Shown here piece by piece: positions 15,261 through 20,341 of a DNA stretch of 20,341 bases (position 1 is the stretch's first letter; each line of letters begins with the position of its first letter). The stretch is from Clostridia bacterium (GTDB taxonomy: Bacteria; Aerophobota; Aerophobia; Aerophobales; AE-B3A). Position numbers and translations under genes: made by a program. A model generated the notes under the pieces. That model saw nothing but the letters and a program-made list of their open reading frames with translations, was not told where the DNA came from and searched no databases. The stretch lies in assembly GCA_009618505.1 (NCBI GenBank), contig WJOQ01000347.1:1-20341 (forward strand), in the 5' to 3' direction.

Positions 15261-15945
15261 CGAGTTCTCCTTTTTGAATATTTTTCAATCGGAGTATTGC
15301 TTTTTCTGGATCAGATGCATTGAATACAGCCGTGCCGGCTACTAAAATAGAAGCCCCTGCCTCTATAACCTTGGCTGCTGTCTCCTGATTAATCCCTCCA
15401 TCTACTTCAATTTCTAAAGAGAGTCTTCTCTTCTTAATAATTTCCCGTAAATCTCTTATCTTAGGGATTACAGAAAAAAGAAGACTTTGTGAACCAAATC
15501 CCGGATTAACTGTCATCGCTAGAACTAGATCTACTTCAGAAATGACATACTCTAACTCCTGCAAAGAAGTAGCAGGACTCAAAGCTACTCCCACCTTCCG
15601 TCCTTTTTCTTTTATAATAGTAACTAACCTATCCAGATGTAAAGATGTTTCTACATGAACAGTAATTAAATCTGCACCCGCGTCAATAAAAGGGTTAATC
15701 CATTCTTGGGGATTATCCACCATCAGATGTATATCAAAAAGAAGGTTAACCTTCTTTCTTAGAGAGGCAACCAATCCAGGACCAAAAGTTATATTGGGCA
15801 CAAAGTGCCCATCCATTATATCAAAGTGAAGACTATCTACTTCTCGTTCTACCCTGCTTATTTCCTGGTAAAGACAACTAAAGTCAGCAGCTAGTATAGA
15901 GGGTGAAATCTTCACCCTGTTCGTTACTCTCTTATCCTTATTCAA
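15223..15945 (-). CDS. rpe: Ribulose-phosphate 3-epimerase
   Basis: 240-aa TIM-barrel metalloenzyme that interconverts ribulose 5-phosphate and xylulose 5-phosphate in the pentose phosphate pathway. Motifs are KISPSILAADF, the metal-binding HFDIMDGHFVPNITFGP and FDIHLMV, MTVNPGFGSQ and EVDGGIN, then AGASILVAGTAVF near the phosphate site. The listed start is TTG at 15945 with AGAGGAAG just upstream, overlapping the PASTA stop by 8 bp. GTG at 15915 (MKISPSIL) is an alternative that fits the usual family N-terminus and lies inside a perfect 7-bp hairpin (GGGTGAA / TTCACCC, 15901-15917). The 3' end runs 38 bp into rpsP. Confidence 0.95.
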   Translation of the reverse strand: MNKDKRVTNRVKISPSILAADFSCLYQEISRVEREVDSLHFDIMDGHFVPNITFGPGLVASLRKKVNLLFDIHLMVDNPQEWINPFIDAGADLITVHVETSLHLDRLVTIIKEKGRKVGVALSPATSLQELEYVISEVDLVLAMTVNPGFGSQSLLFSVIPKIRDLREIIKKRRLSLEIEVDGGINQETAAKVIEAGASILVAGTAVFNASDPEKAILRLKNIQKGELGGNKNSTAKNGS

Positions 15946-16897
15946 CTTCCTCTGTTTTAACCAATTTATTATCTATATATACTTTGATCTCTCCCTTTCC
16001 AACTACTCGAGAGACAATCAATACCTTCTCTCCTGGTCTTCTTTGCCCATAGTCTATACCTCTTTCCCCCCGGCTATCTATAATTACTACTCGAACTTCC
16101 TTGTTCGTCAGCCCAGGAGGAACTTCTACTGTAGTCATTATCCATTCTGCTTCAGGAGATAAAGAGTGTTCTTGCTCATAAAACGTACTCACTGTTAACT
16201 CAATGGGAGTTTCGGAATCAATCATAGTGCCTGGAGAAGCCGATTGATAAAGAACCGCTCCTTCTTCGCCTAAAGAAGGAGACTCTTTTATTTTCCCAAT
16301 TTTCAAGGATAACTTATCACAGAGCTCTCTTACTTCCTCAATTTTGCTCCCGACAAAGTCAGGCATATAAAATTGAAGATTTTTGGCTCCTAAACTTACC
16401 AGGATGTTTATCCCCTTCTCTACATCTGTCTCTGTCTGGGGAGAAGGATCCTGAGAAATGATCTCTTCTTGAGGGATTTGGGTATAGGAATAACTCACTA
16501 TACCAATCCTTAATCCCCTTTGAGCAAGATAGATATTTGCTTCTCTTTTCCTTTTTCCCACAAGAGAAGGAGTTATTACTAATCGTGCCCCCCCACTAAC
16601 AAAAACTCTAATCTCTCTGTCTTTATGTACCTTGGTTCCCGGAGCAGGAAATTGAGAAATAATAATCCCTTCAGGAGCTTGAGAAGAGTATTTCTCACCC
16701 ATTAACTTCAAGGATAAATCTTGCTCTCCTAAGAGAGCAAGGGCCTTCATCATCTCTTTACCCACAACAGAAGGAACCTCTATTCTCTGAGGAGGCACCA
16801 ATATCCTTAATGTCAAAAAAACCATGCCTAATGATAACCCCACCAAGCAAGCAAGAATCCCCGCCGCTTTCAGTAGTGATTTTAACCACCGAAGCAA
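15938..16897 (-). CDS. Membrane-anchored PASTA-domain protein without kinase
   Basis: 319-aa protein with a single N-terminal membrane segment (about 9-32) and three PASTA repeats outside: about 37-103 (IEVPSVVGKEMMKALALL), 104-172 (VITPSLVGKRKREANIYL) and 173-242 (FYMPDFVGSKIEEVRELC). The ends of the repeats show SQFPAPGTKV, SQDPSPQTETDV and YQSASPGTMI. A further ~75 residues are beta-rich and unassigned. PASTA repeats bind muropeptides or beta-lactams in PrkC-like kinases and penicillin-binding proteins; here no kinase or transpeptidase domain is present. The start is TTG at 16897 with AGGAG about 5 bases upstream, two bases after the rplT stop. It overlaps rpe by 8 bp; in Firmicutes a PASTA kinase lies near rpe, which may reflect old linkage. 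Confidence 0.88.
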   Translation of the reverse strand: MLRWLKSLLKAAGILACLVGLSLGMVFLTLRILVPPQRIEVPSVVGKEMMKALALLGEQDLSLKLMGEKYSSQAPEGIIISQFPAPGTKVHKDREIRVFVSGGARLVITPSLVGKRKREANIYLAQRGLRIGIVSYSYTQIPQEEIISQDPSPQTETDVEKGINILVSLGAKNLQFYMPDFVGSKIEEVRELCDKLSLKIGKIKESPSLGEEGAVLYQSASPGTMIDSETPIELTVSTFYEQEHSLSPEAEWIMTTVEVPPGLTNKEVRVVIIDSRGERGIDYGQRRPGEKVLIVSRVVGKGEIKVYIDNKLVKTEEVE

Positions 16898-16899
16898 TT

Positions 16900-17259
16900 C
16901 TACTCCTCTAGCCCTTTCTTAGCCTTTTTTGTCAATTCTGAAAATTCGGAGGGATTACTTATGGCTAGTTCAGAAAGAACCCTTCTATTCAGATTAATAT
17001 TAGCTTTTCCCAATCCTTTAATGAAAAGAGAATAGGAAAGTCCCTCTTTACGGACAGCCGCATTGATTCTGGTAATCCAAAGCCTCCTAAACTCTCTTTT
17101 CCTTCTCTTTCTCCCCTTATAACTGGCAGAAAGTGCTTTTTTTAAAGCCTCGCTAGCCAGAACATAAAGCTTGCTCCTTCCTCCTCTATATCCCTTGGCA
17201 AGCCTTAAAATCCTTTTTCTCTTTTTAGTATGGATTATGCCTCTCTTAACTCTAGCCAT
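16900..17259 (-). CDS. rplT: 50S ribosomal protein L20
   Basis: 119-aa 23S rRNA-binding protein required early in large-subunit assembly; in several bacteria it also represses its own operon by binding the mRNA. MARVKRGIIHTKKRKRILRL, AKGYRGGRSKLYVLASEA and RLWITRINAAVRKEGLSYS are diagnostic. I place the start at ATG 17259, because it gives the standard N-terminus MARVKRG and AAAGGTGGGGG precedes it. A GTG 12 bases further upstream lies within that ribosome site. An unusual structured spacer separates it from rpmI. Confidence 0.96.
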   Translation of the reverse strand: MARVKRGIIHTKKRKRILRLAKGYRGGRSKLYVLASEALKKALSASYKGRKRRKREFRRLWITRINAAVRKEGLSYSLFIKGLGKANINLNRRVLSELAISNPSEFSELTKKAKKGLEE

Positions 17260-17279
17260 TAAAACCCCCACCTTTACTT

Positions 17280-17310
17280 CGTATCTCGTTGTTCGTATTT
17301 AGTATCTCGC
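17280..17310. repeat. Short-word intergenic array (rplT leader)
   Basis: CGTATCTCGTTGTTCGTAT then TTAGTATCTCGC, directly upstream of the rplT ribosome site on the - strand transcript. It belongs to the same word family as the other arrays. Confidence 0.4.
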
Positions 17311-17316
17311 AAAAAT

Positions 17317-17397
17317 GCTTTAAGACATAAAGCGCAATGCCCTTCATCCGATTGTCCAATCAGCTTCTCGTTAGAGTATCGGATAAAACCTTAAAGC
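17317..17397 (-). promoter_or_regulatory. Nested stem structure between rpmI and rplT
   Basis: GCTTTAAG (17317-17324) pairs with CTTAAAGC (17390-17397), 8 bp. Inside, ATCCGAT (17346-17352) pairs with ATCGGAT (17378-17384), 7 bp. A competing small hairpin, GATTGTCCAATC, lies at 17350-17361. On the transcript the outer stem is followed by ATTTTTG, so it could act as an attenuator or as an L20-binding site. Function is inferred. Confidence 0.4.
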
Positions 17398-17422
17398 CAT
17401 AATATTTAGCGTTCACTCTACG

Positions 17423-17614
17423 TTATGCCATTAATTTCTTAATTCTTGTCACATCTTTTTTATTTAATAAAGTGCTTTTTCTCAAAGCTCTTTTCTTTCT
17501 GGAAGATTTCTTTTCTTTTAAGTGTCCCGTACAAGCCCTATTTCTTTTTATTTGTCCTTTCTTGGTTGTCTTGAACCGTTTCATTGCTCCCCTATGGCTT
17601 CTAATCTTTGGCAT
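17423..17614 (-). CDS. rpmI: 50S ribosomal protein L35
   Basis: 63-aa very basic ribosomal protein, standard length. MPKIRSHRGAMKRFKTTKKG and the end with RKSTLLNKKDVTRIKKLM mark the family. ATG 17614 has AGAAGGAGAGG upstream. It lies between infC and rplT in the classical infC-rpmI-rplT operon, but the flanking spacers (233 bp to infC and about 160 bp to rplT) are longer than usual and full of short-word repeats. Confidence 0.96.
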   Translation of the reverse strand: MPKIRSHRGAMKRFKTTKKGQIKRNRACTGHLKEKKSSRKKRALRKSTLLNKKDVTRIKKLMA

Positions 17615-17629
17615 CTACCTCTCCTTCTA

Positions 17630-17662
17630 GCTCGATACTAGATTCTGGATGCTCGATCCTCG
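17630..17662. repeat. Short-word intergenic array (infC-rpmI spacer)
   Basis: CTCGATACTAGATTCTGG then ATGCTCGATCCTCG, a word array adjacent to the rpmI ribosome site. A second array, GAGTATCGAGAATCTAG then AATCGAGTACC, lies at 17753-17780 in the same spacer in the opposite sense. Confidence 0.45.
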
Positions 17663-17847
17663 TTTTTCCCTCATATTTATTGTGAGGTTTAATTAGCTAC
17701 CTGCCATCCGCAATTTTGGAACGTTGAACGTCTAACTTAGGTTCTTCTTTTGCGAGTATCGAGAATCTAGAATCGAGTACCTAAAACATTGAACTTTTTC
17801 TTTATCGAAACTTAGCGATATATTTAAATATGAGATACCATTTTCAA

Positions 17848-18354
17848 CTAATGGGGTTTATCTAATTTCGGCATCAGATATTGCTCTATAACCCTGCGGC
17901 TCATAGATGGACGTGTTTCAGCTTTTCCTACTTCTTCTATTTCCTTGCTGGCCCGTTCCAGAATTTTTTTTCCTTGCTCCTGGTAAATCATCTCTCTTCC
18001 CTTAAACCTAAGAGAAAGCTTTACCCGGTATCCCTCTTTTAAAAACCTACATATTTTCCTTACCTTCACCTCAAAATCATGCTCTCCAATCCTATAGCTT
18101 AATCTTACTTCTTTGATAGTATTGACTGACTTCTTCTTAGCCTTCTTTTTTCTTTTTTCCTGTTGATATTTGTACTTTCCGTAATCGAGAATACGACAAA
18201 CAGGAGGATCAGCTTGAGGAGCTACCTCCACTAAGTCCTGTCCCTTTTCTTGAGCAATTCTTAAAGCTTCCTCCCTAGAAAGAATACCCGCTTGCTCCCC
18301 TTCTTCGTTGACAAGTCTTACTTTTTTTGCTCTTATTTGGCTATTTACCCTAAT
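17848..18354 (-). CDS. infC: Translation initiation factor IF-3, ATT start
   Basis: IF-3 binds the 30S subunit and checks start-codon and initiator-tRNA selection. The frame gives 168 aa from ATT at 18354, a normal IF-3 length. Reading upstream of the first conventional start (GTG 18231), which would remove about 40 residues, the frame encodes the family N-terminus: RVNSQIRAKKVRLVNEEG, then GILSREEALRIAQEKGQ and DLVEVAPQADPPVCRILDYG. From the in-frame TAA upstream to this point there is no ATG, GTG or TTG. ATT 18354 has GGGAGG 5 to 6 bases upstream. E. coli infC also starts at AUU and is repressed by IF-3 itself. The C-terminal domain is complete (SLRFKGREMIYQEQGKKIL). The genes rpmI and rplT follow. 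Confidence 0.93.
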   Translation of the reverse strand: MRVNSQIRAKKVRLVNEEGEQAGILSREEALRIAQEKGQDLVEVAPQADPPVCRILDYGKYKYQQEKRKKKAKKKSVNTIKEVRLSYRIGEHDFEVKVRKICRFLKEGYRVKLSLRFKGREMIYQEQGKKILERASKEIEEVGKAETRPSMSRRVIEQYLMPKLDKPH

Positions 18355-18358
18355 CTTA

Positions 18359-18367
18359 CCCTCCCTT
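18359..18367 (-). promoter_or_regulatory. infC: Ribosome-binding site that fixes the infC ATT start
   Basis: On the - strand AAGGGAGGG lies 4 bases before ATT (18352-18354). It is the only strong SD sequence near the IF-3 N-terminus and is placed for ATT, which supports a non-standard start. Confidence 0.7.
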
Positions 18368-18379
18368 GTTCCAACTAGT

Positions 18380-18428
18380 ATATCGTTGTTCGTAACTTGT
18401 ATTTCGATGCTTGATACTGGATACTCGT
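18380..18428. repeat. Short-word intergenic array upstream of infC
   Basis: ATATCGTTGTTCGTAAC, TTGTATTTCGATGC and TTGATACTGGATACTCG follow each other. GATACTGGATACTCG (18413-18427) recurs exactly at 20318-20332. A related array in reverse sense, GAGATACTAGATACAAG then ATACGG, is at 18468-18490. Confidence 0.5.
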
Positions 18429-18527
18429 CTTACTTTCGTCTCTCATCCCTTGTTTTTGCCTTTTTTTGAGATACTAGATACAAGATACGGTTCTTGATTT
18501 ACCATTTACTGGCAACTATTCACTAAT

Positions 18528-18603
18528 TGGTGCCCAGTGCTGGACTTGAACCAGCGACCTCTTGCATGTCAAGCAAGCACTCTAACCACTGAGCTAACTG
18601 GGC
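18528..18603 (-). tRNA. tRNA-Val (anticodon GAC)
   Basis: 76-nt tRNA on the - strand. The acceptor arm GCCCAGT pairs with ACTGGGC, the anticodon stem CTTGC with GCAAG around loop TTGACAT (anticodon GAC), and the T arm is GCTGG-TTCAAGT-CCAGC. The 3' ACCA is encoded. It begins one base after the end of tRNA-Cys. Confidence 0.95.
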
Positions 18604-18604
18604 T

Positions 18605-18679
18605 TGGAGGCGGCACCCGGATTTGAACCGGGGAATAAAGGATTTGCAGTCCTCTGCCTTGCCACTTGGCTATGCCGCC
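18605..18679 (-). tRNA. tRNA-Cys (anticodon GCA)
   Basis: 75-nt tRNA on the - strand. The acceptor GGCGGCA pairs with TGCCGCC, the anticodon loop CTGCAAA gives GCA, and the T arm is CCCGG-TTCAAAT-CCGGG. The discriminator base is U73, an identity feature of tRNA-Cys, and CCA is encoded. It follows the bactofilin gene by 28 bp, so it is probably on that transcript. Confidence 0.95.
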
Positions 18680-18707
18680 TGGATTATTCCCCTTTAGCCT
18701 GATTTAA

Positions 18708-19094
18708 TTACTGCTCTAGATCGTTTCCGGACGATTCTTCCTCTACACTCTCCTTTAAAGGAGTCATCCTGCATTCTCCGTTAAAAAAAGCCCCTTCCGC
18801 AATAGTCAAATCGGAAGCCTTTACCTTCCCTTCCAAGCTTCCTGACGGAAAAAGTTCTACTTTTTCCTGACAATCAATATTCCCTATAACTTTACCACTA
18901 ATATTTATCGACTTAGCTCGAATATTTGCCTTTATGAAAGCATCTTTTCCTATAACAACATCTCCCTCAACTGCAATCTCTCCTTCAAAATTTCCGTCGA
19001 TACGAACACTTCCTTTGTCTTTTAGGGTTCCTTTAAATTCTGTTCCTTCCCCTATGATACTAGCAGTTTTGACCTTCTCTTTATCGCCAAACAT
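18708..19094 (-). CDS. Bactofilin
   Basis: 128-aa polymer-forming cytoskeletal protein (bactofilin/DUF583). The central beta-helix is visible as short repeated turns: ASIIGEGTEFKGTLK, GSVRIDGNFEGEIAVEGD, VVIGKDAFIKANIRAKSI, SGKVIGNIDCQEKVELFP and GSLEGKVKASDLTI. Terminal segments are short and unstructured; the C-terminus is acidic. Bactofilins assemble without nucleotide at the membrane and recruit wall enzymes. The adjacent upstream M23 peptidase gene (28-bp gap) is a recurrent partner, as with CcmA and Csd1 in Helicobacter shape control. ATG 19094 is preceded by AAGGAG. The tRNA genes follow. Confidence 0.94.
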   Translation of the reverse strand: MFGDKEKVKTASIIGEGTEFKGTLKDKGSVRIDGNFEGEIAVEGDVVIGKDAFIKANIRAKSINISGKVIGNIDCQEKVELFPSGSLEGKVKASDLTIAEGAFFNGECRMTPLKESVEEESSGNDLEQ

Positions 19095-19122
19095 CTCTCA
19101 TCTCCTTATTCCAAGATTATAC

Positions 19123-20076
19123 CTACTTCACCTCTCCCAGGGGCTCCACCATTAACCCTAAAGGATCAACGGTTTTTCCTTCGGACCATACCTCGAAATG
19201 CAAATGCGGTCCCGTACTGTGGCCCGTGCTACCCACTCTTCCTATGACTTCTCCCTTATCCACCCGTTGTCCTTCTTTTACCACAATACGAGAAAGATGA
19301 CCATACACCGTTTGATATCCATGCCCATCATTCATCTCGATCCTTAAGCCGTAGGCACTTTTCCACCCAGCAGAAACAACTTTCCCCTGAGCAGAAGCTC
19401 TCACTTCTGTACCCCAGGGCGCTACAATATCAATGGCTTGATGAATCTCTTTCTTCCTGGTAACAGGATTTACTCGTGGACCATAGCCGCTACTAATCCA
19501 TCCCTGAACAGGAAAAATATTGGGAGTAGAAGCAAATAAATCTTTCTTCTGGCGGACAATCTTTTCTACTTCTTCAAAACCTCTCCCACGTCTTTCAATC
19601 TCATTTTCCAGAAAAACAGCACTTTCCTCAATTCTCTCAATTAGGCGAATGGGAAGTAATTCTTGGTCACCTACTTGCATGACTTCTTCCAATAGAGAAT
19701 AATCCTGCGGACCCCCCTTGCCTAACTCCTTATTTGTCTCTGCGCTTCCCCCCACTCCAGCCAAAATCCTTAACCTATCCTCTAATTTTTTTAGTTTCTC
19801 CATCTCCCCATTAAAATTGCTGATCTTCTGAGCCAGAGAGAGGATTTCCTCCTTCTGAGTTTGATTTGTTACCTCCAACTCATCAAGCCGAGCTACTTTA
19901 TACCTCATCTGTCTATAATCATTAATAAAAAAAGACAAAGATAAAAAACCTGCCACTATTGCTGTCAGAACTAAAGAAAAACTAATTTTCGAAATTGTGA
20001 TCTGTCGCACTCCCCTTTCTGAATGGGGAATCAGCATCAAGGTGAAGATTTCTCTTCTTTTTTTCTTTTTTTCCAT
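19123..20076 (-). CDS. M23 family metallopeptidase with coiled coil
   Basis: 317-aa membrane-anchored LytM-type peptidase, expected to cut peptidoglycan cross-bridges or stems outside the membrane. It has a basic cytoplasmic start and a membrane segment at about 35-51 (SLVLTAIVAGFLSLSFF). A coiled-coil region follows (about 60-110: ARLDELEVTNQTQKEEILSL and EMEKLKKLEDRLRILAG). The C-terminal M23 domain has both zinc motifs, HQAID and HLHFEVW, plus YGHLSRIVVKEGQRV and GSTGHSTGPH, so it looks active. I chose ATG 20076 since GGAGGTG lies five bases before it; an in-frame GTG at 20082 overlaps this site. It is followed by bactofilin and is driven by the promoter at 20218-20246. Confidence 0.95.
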   Translation of the reverse strand: MEKKKKRREIFTLMLIPHSERGVRQITISKISFSLVLTAIVAGFLSLSFFINDYRQMRYKVARLDELEVTNQTQKEEILSLAQKISNFNGEMEKLKKLEDRLRILAGVGGSAETNKELGKGGPQDYSLLEEVMQVGDQELLPIRLIERIEESAVFLENEIERRGRGFEEVEKIVRQKKDLFASTPNIFPVQGWISSGYGPRVNPVTRKKEIHQAIDIVAPWGTEVRASAQGKVVSAGWKSAYGLRIEMNDGHGYQTVYGHLSRIVVKEGQRVDKGEVIGRVGSTGHSTGPHLHFEVWSEGKTVDPLGLMVEPLGEVK

Positions 20077-20217
20077 TTTCACCTCCTTTGAAATCTTTAT
20101 TATTTTCTTTCCCTATTATTCTATGCCCCGCCTTTCATCCTGTGAGTCGCATTAATTATAGCACAGAAAAGAAGAATGTAAAGGTCTCCTTCTTATACAT
20201 TACTTATAGGGACTTAA

Positions 20218-20246
20218 AGAATAACATCTTATCGAGTGTTTGTCAA
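20218..20246 (-). promoter_or_regulatory. Sigma-70-type promoter for the M23-bactofilin unit
   Basis: On the - strand TTGACA (20241-20246), a 17-nt spacer and TATTCT (20218-20223). The -35 is consensus and the -10 matches four of six. Transcription would begin near 20211, giving a leader of about 135 nt before ATG 20076. Confidence 0.6.
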
Positions 20247-20304
20247 TACAGCCAACTCGTTGGTCTGTTTGCTATAGGAGGAAAGATTTGCTACAATAGA
20301 ATTG

Positions 20305-20332
20305 AATCTCGATACTCGATACTGGATACTCG
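20305..20332. repeat. Short-word intergenic array at the right edge
   Basis: AATCTCGATACTCGATACTG then GATACTCG. It shares 15 exact bases with 18413-18427. The neighbouring bases to the window end show no gene. Confidence 0.5.
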
Positions 20333-20341
20333 CCTTGGCCT

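Noticed and set aside
17260..17271. GTG start of rplT
   Set aside because: It lies in the GGTGGGGG ribosome site; ATG 17259 gives the universal MARVKRG start.
17819..17847. Promoter after infC (TTGAAA with AATATA) for rpmI
   Set aside because: AT-rich sequence makes such a match easy by chance; -10 fit is poor and no other support.

Overview
The window comes from an AT-rich bacterial genome, most likely an uncultured anaerobe. Pointers are a giant 2-hydroxyacyl-CoA dehydratase activase-type protein (oxygen-sensitive radical chemistry), a bactofilin and a kinase-free PASTA protein. Spacers are crowded with short degenerate repeats, a pattern I associate with some candidate-phylum genomes. I cannot name the phylum from this sequence alone.

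The left half (about 1-12550) is read on the + strand. It holds an unidentified 129-aa ORF at the edge; a secreted 641-aa protein that looks like an NlpC/P60-type cysteine-peptidase fold interrupted by a beta-propeller; a GH51 alpha-L-arabinofuranosidase whose start lies next to a run of 13 G; a DUF1385/YqhQ-like membrane protein; then a tight unit of a 1388-aa double activase, a flavodoxin-like protein, a TPR membrane protein and alanine racemase (alr). The DUF1385 and activase genes each follow the same kind of leader: a near-identical TTGACA promoter, then an inverted-repeat pair that encloses a second palindromic element.

The right half (about 12554-20340) is read on the - strand. From the right edge, a promoter at 20218-20246 drives an M23 peptidase, a bactofilin, tRNA-Cys(GCA) and tRNA-Val(GAC). 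Then come translation and housekeeping genes: infC (which appears to start at ATT, giving 168 aa), rpmI, rplT, a PASTA protein, rpe, rpsP, khpA, trmD, rplS, lepB and yraN. Several of these overlap or lie only a few bases apart. rimM, usual between khpA and trmD, is absent. The two halves converge with 5 bp between the alr and yraN stop codons.

Functionally, the right half joins envelope and shape genes (M23 peptidase, bactofilin, PASTA, LepB) with the ribosome and translation genes. The left half is accessory and metabolic: arabinan-type sugar release, an ATP-driven low-potential electron-transfer protein, and D-alanine supply for peptidoglycan. Four kinds of repeat recur: GTCATTGCGA-type palindromic repeats (one embedded in a coding region), a 22-nt repeat seen at two loci, GATACTCGATACTGG-type word arrays, and GTTCATAGTTCATTG-type inverted repeats.
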